A stretch of DNA of 64,000 nt, from the NCBI GenBank assembly GCA_030844895.1, contig CM061233.1:55419453-55483452 (forward strand), read 5' to 3'. The DNA is from Ambrosia x helenae. Its lineage: Eukaryota; Streptophyta; Magnoliopsida; Asterales; Asteraceae. Both the position numbers and the translations under genes were made by a program. Numbering within the stretch: the stretch's first letter is position 1; every line of letters starts with the position of its first letter. Shown here one piece after another: positions 1 through 8,432 of the stretch. The notes beneath the pieces were generated by a model. That model was not told the DNA's origin. It searched no databases and saw nothing but the letters and a program-made list of their open reading frames with translations.

Positions 1-244
1 CTCAATTCCGGGGATTTATGGGCTGTTGACGCGTCCAGTCGTGCGGGAGTTATTGCCGGTTCATAACCAGGTTTTAATTCGGTCAATACTTTCCAAATTT
101 CGTGGCAATTACTGGTCAAAGGTGGGTGTTGACTTTGGTTAAATGTTAGTATTATCTGCTGCTGCTCGTAACAGCTAAGGGGAAGAAAAGGAATTAGGCG
201 CGAAGGCTAGGTTTTAATATTTGATGGTTGGGATATAAAGCAAG

Positions 245-320
245 TGTGTTGGTAGCTCAGATGGTGGACGTGTGTGTGTGTGGCGCTTCCTGCCCGGGTT
301 CGAGTCCCGACAGGGGCACT
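245..320 (+). other. tRNA-like module with pol III A and B boxes
   Basis: An A box (TAGCTCAGATGG, 253-264) and a B box (GGTTCGAGTCC, 297-307) stand at tRNA-like spacing, and the T-arm can pair around TTCGAGT. A T-rich stretch follows at about 331-341 and could terminate pol III. The part between the boxes is a TG repeat, so this is no functional tRNA. It is a tRNA-derived (SINE-like) relic inside an LTR. Confidence 0.65.
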
Positions 321-554
321 ATATATATATATTTTTTTTTTAAAACATAAAGGGGCAAAGGGGAGATGTTTGGGCCGGCTATGGGCTTGTCTGGTGGGCC
401 GATTCAGCTGGGCTGTTGGGCTTCAGGAAACCCACAAAGAAGCATTGGGTTTAGGCTAATGGTTTGGTTATGGTTTGGGTTATGTATTGGGTTTGGTTAA
501 AATACTTTTTTTGTTTTAACTAACTAAAAAAATAAGTGATTTATTTATTTATTA

Positions 555-555
<1 letters not shown>

Positions 556-598
<43 letters not shown>
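556..598. repeat. (TTA)n microsatellite
   Basis: About 14 uninterrupted TTA units lie just inside the end of the LTR fragment. Confidence 0.9.
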
Positions 599-599
<1 letters not shown>

Positions 600-622
600 A
601 ATAAAAAGTGACGGATGTCACA

Positions 623-845
623 CTACCAGTCATCTCTATCGTCCAGACTCTATCAGTCAACATCTGGCGATATAATTTCTTATCTTCTTCAGATAAGGCT
701 CTTAATTTCTCATTCCAGAAGATATTATCATCGTCAGTAGTGCCACCAGGAGCTTTAGAACTAGATTCTCCTGTGTCTTTACATGATCCTCGCTTTTCAT
801 ACTTATACTTGTCAGTGTCATCATCATCGTCATCCTCATCACTAT
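623..845 (-). pseudogene. Copia-A ORF3, C-terminal segment beyond the Gypsy-A insertion
   Basis: On the minus strand this continues the ORF3 frame that breaks off at 8433. When one copy of the 5-bp target duplication is discounted the frame runs on, giving an acidic run (DEDDDDDTD) and then a mixed-charge segment including NIFWNEKLRALSEEDKK. About 73 codons are visible before the LTR end at 622. The in-frame continuation is the best evidence that Gypsy-A landed in a coding frame. The plus-strand frame at the same place is a shadow. Confidence 0.8.
841..845. repeat. Target-site duplication of Gypsy-A (left copy)
   Basis: ACTAT, repeated exactly at 8433-8437 on the other side of the element. 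Confidence 0.95.
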
Positions 846-1131
846 TGTGACACCCGGCAACTTTCGGTAACTAACTTTTGAAAACTTAGTAAGTCTACCT
901 TAGCCAGTCGCGCATACGTTACACATAACAAGGTCGGTCGAGTCGAATCGCACAACACTAGGGTTTTAACATACGCAAGTCTCGGGTCCCGGGAATTGGT
1001 GATCGGCGGGAACGTGTTATTTATCATGCATTATATGTTTACAATCATTATGTGACTTGTCGGTATGTGAATATGTGCTAACATGTGTTAAAACGGGGTT
1101 TAACGCGCAAAACACACAAACACAGGGGCTA

Positions 1132-1260
1132 TAGGCGATTAGGCTTATGGGGAATAGCCTAATCGCCAATATAGGGGGCGAGTAGGAGGATGTTACTGGC
1201 GAGTAGGGGCCAATCGCATGAACAGTCATGCGATTAGGCTCCCTAATCGCGTATAAGTCT
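1132..1260. promoter_or_regulatory. GCGATTAG word cluster upstream of the TATA box
   Basis: GCGATTAG or its complement CTAATCGC occurs four times, along with one-base variants and the related GCGAGTAGG. The first two words form a 12-bp inverted repeat (1134-1145 with 1156-1167, 10-nt loop). The cluster recurs in the 3' LTR at about 6040-6170. Confidence 0.8.
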
Positions 1261-1299
1261 GCATACTCGCGTGATACGTGCTGAACGACTAAAAACGTC

Positions 1300-1307
1300 T
1301 ATAAATA
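1300..1307 (+). promoter_or_regulatory. LTR TATA box (Gypsy-A)
   Basis: TATAAATA followed about 30 nt later by CA-rich leader sequence. The same box is at 6209-6216 in the 3' LTR. The place in the LTR leaves about 2.2 kb of R-U5 leader. Confidence 0.75.
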
Positions 1308-2098
1308 CCACCCTTGACCTCCAAAACATCATTTGTGCAACCCTAGCCGTCCCATAACATAACCCAACACACAAACACCCTCTGGAACTCGTTTTTGCAT
1401 CAAAACCACCATTTTCAAGCTCATTCCATCATCACCTCTTGATTTCAAGGTGTGTTCTTCAAACCCAAACCTTTAAATGATTATGTTTTACTCCCTAAAC
1501 GTCCAGACCTGACTTATAAATGTTTTTATCTTTGAAAATCCATTTAAAACCGTTTTTAAACAAACCCACACCTTTACATGTGTTATATGTGTTATATATG
1601 TTTAAAGATAGGATTTTTAGGATTGAATCATGGTTGTTCTCGTGTTATTATGATGTTTATTGCTGATACAAGTTGGTATGATGATGTCCTAGGAGTTTGA
1701 ATGGTTTTGGTTGTGTATTGTTGATATTTGATATTTTGACCCATTTGAAGGATTTTGAATGATTAAGGATGATATGAGGTATGTTGTTGATTGAATGATG
1801 TTAGGATTTGCTCTAGGATGATGCTAGAACAGTAGGATGCCATCGGACAACGTGGTTATGTGATTTAATCTGAATATTTGCTATTTAGGGCAAGTTCTTG
1901 CATGTTGATGTGATGTTTACATGCTAAGTTGCTATTTTGGGAAAACGCTCGCATTCGGGACTGTTAGAATGATGAAAACTTAGGGGTTTTGCTTGAAATA
2001 TGTTTGTTAATGTGTTAGGATGATTATTGGATGTTTTTACATGTTTCGGATCTGATTTGGAGCGTTAAACGCGCGAAATTGCATTGTACAGCTGCAGC

Positions 2099-2265
2099 AG
2101 GCGATTAGCACCCTAATCGCATGATGCTATAGGCGATTAGGGGCATAATCGCCTGAATAAGAAGCCTACTCGTGTGTATACAGGCGATTAGCCCTTGTAA
2201 TCGCCTGTTGACCAACCCTAATCACATGTTGACTTTTCCTAATTGCTAGTTTGATTCCTAATCGC
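2099..2265. promoter_or_regulatory. Second GCGATTAG word cluster, in R-U5
   Basis: Five exact GCGATTAG/CTAATCGC octamers and several near matches lie in mixed orientation, as close pairs able to form stem-loops. The copy in the other LTR is at about 7008-7174. Confidence 0.75.
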
Positions 2266-2725
2266 GTGTAATGCTGCTGTATGTATATTTTAACATCCCG
2301 GAACATGATTTGACGCCTAGGAACATGATAGGAACCCCGGGATTCACCCAATGACTTAGTAACACGTATTCGGACCTGTTTATGCGTTAATCAGACATTA
2401 TGCTAGACTAGGTGAACTGTTGCGCGTATTAAGTGTTTAATTGCATATGTGGCATGATGTCTTGTATTTATCTAACACGTGGAATGTCGGGTCACCAATG
2501 GGATGTCGAGTCTTGTCTTACGTTGTCTGGTTGTCGGTTAAACATGCTTTTCGGACACATAATGGTCATGGACTGGACTTAGGGACTAATGAACCCGATG
2601 GGTTGTTAGTCTAACTTGACACATATCTTATGATAGGTCGCCAATAGTTGGGGCTATCATATCTCACAGACGGTTTACTCATATCACGCATACGGTTTAC
2701 TCTTAAACGGAATACGCAACCTAAG

Positions 2726-3226
2726 GTGAGTTCACGGCCCCACATTTTACTGTTTATGTTTTCGGGGGAGAAACATGCTTAAAACTCTTTTATGACTTAT
2801 GATTTGTTAAACTCTTATGGCTCATGACTCTTTATCACATTATACTATGGCTCACTTATCGTACTATACGGTTCATCGAAAATCCCTTGAAACCACTAAC
2901 ATGGGTGTATGGCGGGGAAATATGGATAGCGCTATTGGGAACTGACAAACCCCACTCGACGGTTGGACCGGGCGGGTGCATATTGTCTCTAACAAAACAA
3001 GGTCTACCGGCGATGACGGTAGCCCATAGGAAACTAAGGGTAACACACGGCTCAGTCAGTAATGGTTTCACCCGTATGAGTATCTCATTCTGCGCCGGGT
3101 TGGCGTTCTCATAAGCATAGTAGTAACTGTGATGGTAACGGTTTTCGATGGAACACTTTAAACGTTTAATTAAAACCTGTGAACTCACCAGCATTATTTG
3201 TTGACTCTTTTAGCATGTTTTCTCAG
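2726..3226 (+). other. Predicted intron inside the LTR (R-U5)
   Basis: Donor CTAAG|GTGAGTT at 2725/2726 and acceptor GTTTTCTCAG|GT at 3226/3227 bound 501 nt (500 nt at 7635-8134 in the other LTR). TTGAC about 20-30 nt before the acceptor fits a plant branch point. The same donor, acceptor and preceding CTCACCA...TTGAC block occur in Gypsy-B and in the solo LTR at nearly the same length. A further donor-like site (CAAG|GTGTGT, 1449/1450) lies nearer the start of transcription. Confidence 0.55.
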
Positions 3227-3528
3227 GTCGCTAAGGTAGCAGCTGTCGGATAGGCGCACGAGGTCGCACTGGAGTCGTCTCGCGTCTAGGGTCTCATCTG
3301 CACGTTTTGGAATCATGAACTTTTGAACTTATGTTTTATTTATGCATGACTTTTGTAAACTTTAAATGCTTCCGCACTGTTGAATGTTGGTTTTAAACTT
3401 ATGCATGGTTTTGTTTACGTATGTTTTTACATTTAGACGTCGTTTATTGTGACCGTTGACTTGGATCCTGGTGTGTCACACGCCTCGCGGTAGAACTCCG
3501 CAGGTGGAAATTTGAGGGTGTGACAGAT

Positions 3529-3541
3529 TGGTATCAGAGCC
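3529..3541 (+). other. Primer-binding site, initiator-Met tRNA (Gypsy-A)
   Basis: TGGTATCAGAGCC begins three bases after the LTR end at 3525, the standard place for tRNA-Met priming of minus-strand DNA. Confidence 0.95.
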
Positions 3542-4029
3542 AATGGTTATAGTGAACTAGGACTGCATGTAGAGTCTAGACTATAGCCGAGTCACACACA
3601 CTAGACGGTCACATACATTTGAGTCGTGTCTTTTGGGCAAGCATACTAACCTTGTCGGGGTGTCGGTCTCCTTACCATACAGTGTCACATTACTTATCTC
3701 ATTCTTGGCTATTTTTAGCTTCACTTTATTTTCATCTCTGGGTTACAGCCGAGGGGACTTATTTATCGATCTTTTGAGTTAGTTATATCATTCTGAGATG
3801 TGGTTATCGGGTGACTTGAAGTTCTAGCTCGGAGCACGCCTAGGGGACCATGTAGAGCGATTTGTTATTTCGGGTGCACACGAAATCACAAATCGAAATG
3901 CATGAAAATCTTGGTGGACTTTGTGTTCGGACTAACGGTCGTGCTGGAACCGCATTCTGAGTTCGTTTGGTCACTTGTAGCTTGGTTTGTTTGTGGTACT
4001 GAGTGTCTCGTCTCATGTTTTGGCAGAAC

Positions 4030-5550
4030 ATGTCTGGTCGCGCTGGTGGACGTGCAGGTGGTCGCCGTGGTGGCGGAGGTGGACGCCGTGGTGGGGGTAG
4101 AGGTGGTGGTAACATTACTATGACGCATGAGGAACTCAATGAGATGATGCAGCAACAGTTGAGCGTTGCACTAGCTGCTTTTCAGGCAGCCCAGCAGACT
4201 TTCATGGGTGCTGCTGCTCCTCCGGTTCAGGCAGGTGTTGCCTATAAGCGGTTTAAGGATTGTCAGCCTCTCAGCTTCCAGGGTACGGAGGGAGCTGTGG
4301 AGTTACTCAGGTGGTTGGAGAAGACGGAGTCGGTATTTGCTTTATGTGAGACTCCGGCGGTGGATTGGGTGAAGTTTGCTTCGGGGACTTTTGTAGGAGC
4401 CGCCTTGACGTGGTGGAACTGCGTCACACAGACACTTGGTCTTGGGGAGGCCAACGCCATGCCTTGGGCGGATTTTGTGCGTAGGTTGAAGGATGAGTAT
4501 TGCCCGCGTGAGGAGATTAAGAGGTTGGAACAGGAATATGGGAATCTTAAGATGGTTGGTTCTGAGGTTGAGGAGTACACGATCAGGCACAACGAGCTAG
4601 CAGTGATGTGTCCAGGTTTGTCTACACCAGAGTATAGGAGGATAGAGCAGTATCTTGCGGGTTTGGTGCCAGAGATTGCGGGATTGGTGTCTGCTAGGGA
4701 TCCTACTACTATGTCAGAGGCTGTGCGGTCAGCTACTAAGATGACCAACTTGAAGATTTCTGAGGGTGTCTTACCTCCTAGGGGCTCTTCTGTGAAGGCG
4801 CCGGCTGAGAACAAGAGGAAGTGGGAAAGCGTGGATAAGGGTTCATCGAGGACTCAGCGACAACCGGCAGCGAAGAAGACTGAAGCTTCTGGGTCAGCAT
4901 CGGACCAGAAACAGGGGGGCTATGCTGGGAAAAGCCCTAAGTGTGGACGTTGTGGGTTTCATCACTATGGTACTTGTGAGAGTTTTCGCTGTGAACGTTG
5001 TCAGAAACCGGGGCATCATGCCAAGGATTGCAGGGTCAACCTTTCCAGGACGACTCAGACTGCTGCTATTACTACCCCTGCTCCACAGGGGAACCAGGGT
5101 TGCTTTCATTGTGGGGAAGCGGGGCACTTCAAGCGAAGCTGTCCCAAGTTGAATCAAGGGGGCACAGAGACTGCAGGGAAGGATGGGGACAAGGAAGGCG
5201 GTGGCCGATGGACTCGTGCTCATGCTTATGTGATCGGTGCTAGGGAGAACCAGGTGGACCCAGACACTGTTACCCGTACGTATTCTCTCTTACCTCTTGT
5301 TACGCTTTGGTTATACTTTTATCCGCATTGTTGTGCGTTCGTGTTTCGGGTGTTTTCTTTGTGGTTTGGTCGCCGTTTCTCATTCTTTGGGTCGATGAGG
5401 GTCCTTCGGGGATGCTACTTGGACGGTACCGGTGGATTAGTTATACCGATCATAGTAGGCTCCAGTAGGCTTTCATCGGGGGTCTCTTGTCTCATACTCA
5501 CATTTGGGGAAAGTGGTTTCCCGGTTGTTACTGGCACGTTTGGTTTATGA
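4030..5550 (+). CDS. gag: Gag capsid/nucleocapsid protein of Gypsy-A
   Basis: About 506 codons without interruption. I choose the Met at 4030 over the upstream 4003 because an Arg-Gly-rich start (MSGRAGG...) follows it at once. Capsid region: the retrotransposon-gag stretch with WLEKTESVF and LTWWNC. Nucleocapsid: a Cys-rich segment followed by two CCHC knuckles, CERCQKPGHHAKDC (4990-5031) and CFHCGEAGHFKRSC (5101-5142). After the ARAHAYVIGA stretch, where related elements run into protease, the frame enters about 90 unrelated residues from roughly 5270. That marks the point where pol was lost. A full-length gag in a copy without pol suggests the protein may be made and package its own RNA; expression is not shown. 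Confidence 0.9.
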   Translation: MSGRAGGRAGGRRGGGGGRRGGGRGGGNITMTHEELNEMMQQQLSVALAAFQAAQQTFMGAAAPPVQAGVAYKRFKDCQPLSFQGTEGAVELLRWLEKTESVFALCETPAVDWVKFASGTFVGAALTWWNCVTQTLGLGEANAMPWADFVRRLKDEYCPREEIKRLEQEYGNLKMVGSEVEEYTIRHNELAVMCPGLSTPEYRRIEQYLAGLVPEIAGLVSARDPTTMSEAVRSATKMTNLKISEGVLPPRGSSVKAPAENKRKWESVDKGSSRTQRQPAAKKTEASGSASDQKQGGYAGKSPKCGRCGFHHYGTCESFRCERCQKPGHHAKDCRVNLSRTTQTAAITTPAPQGNQGCFHCGEAGHFKRSCPKLNQGGTETAGKDGDKEGGGRWTRAHAYVIGARENQVDPDTVTRTYSLLPLVTLWLYFYPHCCAFVFRVFSLWFGRRFSFFGSMRVLRGCYLDGTGGLVIPIIVGSSRLSSGVSCLILTFGESGFPVVTGTFGL

Positions 5551-5753
5551 CCTTCACTTGTTGTATTTTGGGGAAACGTTACTTGGGCGCAGAGGTCGAC
5601 ACTCATTACTGTTGAAGCCGAAAGAATCTCGGGACGAGATTCCTTTCAACAGGGGGATGATGTGACGACCCGGAAAAATTTTTCTCCTTATTTGTTTTCT
5701 CTCCTCGACTTCGGGAAATTTTCGGGACGAAAATTCTTTCAACAGGGGGATGA
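5551..5753 (+). other. Gypsy-A 3' untranslated region with duplicated polypurine tract
   Basis: Two polypurine tracts share the core CAACAGGGGGATGA: 5647-5660 and 5740-5753. Each is followed at once by an LTR-like start, TGTGACGACC at 5661 and TGTGACACCC at 5754 (the real LTR). The 93-bp stretch between them looks like PPT plus LTR start of a related family, suggesting template switching. Confidence 0.8.
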
Positions 5754-8432
5754 TGTGACACCCGGCAACTTTCGGTAACTAACTTTTGAAAACTTAGTAA
5801 GTCTACCTTAGCGAGTCGCGCATACGTTACACATAATATGGTCGGTCGAGTCGAATCGCACAACACTAGGGTTTTAACATACGCAAGTCTCGGGTCCCGG
5901 GAATTGGTGATCGGGCGGGAACGTGTTATTTATCATGCATTATATGTTTACAATCATTATGTGACTTGTCGGTATGTGAATATGTGCTAACATGTGTTAA
6001 AACGGGGTTTAACGCGCAAAACACACAAACACAGGGGCTATAGGCGATTAGGCTTATGGGGAATAGCCTAATCGCCAATATAGGGGGCGAGTAGGAGGAT
6101 GTTACTGGCGAGTAGGGGCCAATCGCATGAACAGTCATGCGATTAGGCTCCCTAATCGCGTATAAGTCTGCATACTCGCGTGATACGTGCTGAACGACTA
6201 AAAACGCCTATAAATACCACCCTTGACCTCCAAAACATCATTTGTGCAACCCTAGCCGTCCCATAACATAACCCAACACACAAACACCCTCTGGAACTCG
6301 TTTTTGCATCAAAACCACCATTTTCAAGCTCATTCCATCATCACCTCTTGATTTCAAGGTGTGTTCTTCAAACCCAAACCTTTAAATGATTATGTTTTAC
6401 TCCCTAAACGTCCAGACCTGACTTATAAATGTTTTTATCTTTGAAAATCCATTTAAAACCGTTTTTAAACAAACCCACACCTTTACATGTGTTATATGTG
6501 TTATATATGTTTAAAGATAGGATTTTTAGGATTGAATCATGGTTGTTCTCGTGTTATTATGATGTTTATTGCTGATACAAGTTGGTATGATGATGTCCTA
6601 GGAGTTTGAATGGTTTTGGTTGTGTATTGTTGATATTTGATATTTTGACCCATTTGAAGGATTTTGAATGATTAAGGATGATATGAGGTATGTTGTTGAT
6701 TGAATGATGTTAGGATTTGCTCTAGGATGATGCTAGAACAGTAGGATGCCATCGGACAACGTGGTTATGTGATTTAATCTGAATATTTGCTATTTAGGGC
6801 AAGTTCTTGCATGTTGATGTGATGTTTACATGCTAAGTTGCTATTTTGGGAAAACGCTCGCATTCGGGACTGTTAGAATGATGAAAACTTAGGGGTTTTG
6901 CTTGAAATATGTTTGTTAATGTGTTAGGATGATTATTGGATGTTTTTACATGTTTCGGATCTGATTTGGAGCGTTAAACGCGCGAAATTGCATTGTACAG
7001 CTGCAGCAGGCGATTAGCACCCTAATCGCATGATGCTATAGGCGATTAGGGGCATAATCGCCTGAATAAGAAGCCTACTCGTGTGTATACAGGCGATTAG
7101 CCCTTGTAATCGCCTGTTGACCAACCCTAATCACATGTTGACTTTTCCTAATTGCTAGTTTGATTCCTAATCGCGTGTAATGCTGCTGTATGTATATTTT
7201 AACATCCCGGAACATGATTTGACGCCTAGGAACATGATAGGAACCCCGGGATTCACCCAATGACTTAGTAACACGTATTCGGACCTGTTTATGCGTTAAT
7301 CAGACATTATGCTAGACTAGGTGAACTGTTGCGCGTATTAAGTGTTTAATTGCATATGTGGCATGATGTCTTGTATTTATCTAACACGTGGAATGTCGGG
7401 TCACCAATGGGATGTCGAGTCTTGTCTTACGTTGTCTGGTTGTCGGTTAAACATGCTTTTCGGACACATAATGGTCATGGACTGGACTTAGGGACTAATG
7501 AACCCGATGGGTTGTTAGTCTAACTTGACACATATCTTATGATAGGTCGCCAATAGTTGGGGCTATCATATCTCACAGACGGTTTACTCATATCACGCAT
7601 ACGGTTTACTCTTAAACGGAATACGCAACCTAAGGTGAGCTCACGGCCCCACATTTTACTGTTTATGTTTTCGGGGAGAAACATGCTTAAAACTCTTTTA
7701 TGACTTATGATTTGTTAAACTCTTATGGCTCATGACTCTTTATCACATTATACTATGGCTCACTTATCGTACTATACGGTTCATCGAAAATCCCTTGAAA
7801 CCACTAACATGGGTGTATGGCGGGGAAATATGGATAGCGCTATTGGGAACTGACAAACCCCACTCGACGGTTGGACCGGGCGGGTGCATATTGTCTCTAA
7901 CAAAACAAGGTCTACCGGCGATGACGGTAGCCCATAGGAAACTAAGGGTAACACACGGCTCAGTCAGTAATGGTTTCACCCGTATGAGTATCTCATTCTG
8001 CGCCGGGTTGGCGTTCTCATAAGCATAGTAGTAACTGTGATGGTAACGGTTTTCGATGGAACACTTTAAACGTTTAATTAAAACCTGTGAACTCACCAGC
8101 ATTATTTGTTGACTCTTTTAGCATGTTTTCTCAGGTCGCTAAGGTAGCAGCTGTCGGATAGGCGCACGAGGTCGCACTGGAGTCGTCTCGCGTCTAGGGT
8201 CTCATCTGCACGTTTTGGAATCATGAACTTTTGAACTATGTTTTATTTATGCATGACTTTTGTAAACTTTAAATGCTTCCGCACTGTTGAATGTTGGTTT
8301 TAAACTTATGCATGGTTTTGTTTACGTATGTTTTTACATTTAGACGTCGTTTATTGTGACCGTTGACTTGGATCCTGGTGTGTCACACGCCTCGCGGTAG
8401 AACTCCGCAGGTGGAAATTTGAGGGTGTGACA
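5754..8432 (+). repeat. Gypsy-A 3' LTR
   Basis: Near-identical copy of 846-3525. Visible differences include 5814 (G for C), a G-run length change near 5914, T to C near 6207, T to C in the donor flank near 7640, and two lost bases near 7673 and 8238. It ends at 8432 followed by TSD ACTAT at 8433-8437. Confidence 0.95.

Larger units (their letters stand above)
1..622. mobile_element. Right-hand part of a Gypsy-type LTR, cut by the window edge
   Basis: No coding potential. The stretch ends in a typical LTR terminus (TGTCACA at 616-622), exactly where the ORF3 reading frame of Copia-A stops being recognisable, so I read it as an LTR inserted in that ORF with its other end outside the window. 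It holds a tRNA-like module (245-320) and a TTA microsatellite. The module sits about 300 bp from the LTR end, similar to its place in the Gypsy-B LTR. Element orientation is not determinable. The exact end is inferred from the terminal motif only, since no TSD partner is visible. Confidence 0.6.
846..3525 (+). repeat. Gypsy-A 5' LTR
   Basis: Starts TGTGACACCCGG and ends GAGGGTGTGACA. It holds a GCGATTAG word cluster just upstream of the TATA box, a second cluster downstream, a predicted intron and a short imperfect hairpin near its 3' end (CCTCGCGG ... CCGCAGG, about 3482-3503). The paired ORFs at 2824-3114 and 2856-3194 recur in the other LTR only because LTRs are copies; I do not call them genes. 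Confidence 0.95.
846..8432 (+). mobile_element. Gypsy-A: gag-only, Tekay-like LTR retrotransposon, plus strand
   Basis: Complete element of 7587 bp with LTRs of 2680 and 2679 bp starting TGTGACACCC and ending GGGTGTGACA, and a perfect 5-bp TSD. By eye the two LTRs differ at about eight places, several of them homopolymer-length changes, so insertion was recent. The 2.2 kb interior has a primer-binding site, one gag frame and a duplicated polypurine tract; protease, reverse transcriptase and integrase are missing. It must have used pol proteins of a partner element. It lies inside ORF3 of Copia-A, opposite in orientation. Confidence 0.95.

Noticed and set aside
245..320. A functional tRNA gene
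   Set aside because: A and B boxes are good, but the anticodon arm is a TG repeat and acceptor pairing is poor.
2824..3194. Overlapping ORFs of 96 and 112 codons, identical again at 7732-8102
   Set aside because: They are repeated only because they lie in two LTRs of one element, overlap each other on opposite strands and fall within the predicted intron; no protein features.
4263..4814. 183-codon minus-strand frame
   Set aside because: Antisense of Gypsy-A gag; no features of its own.
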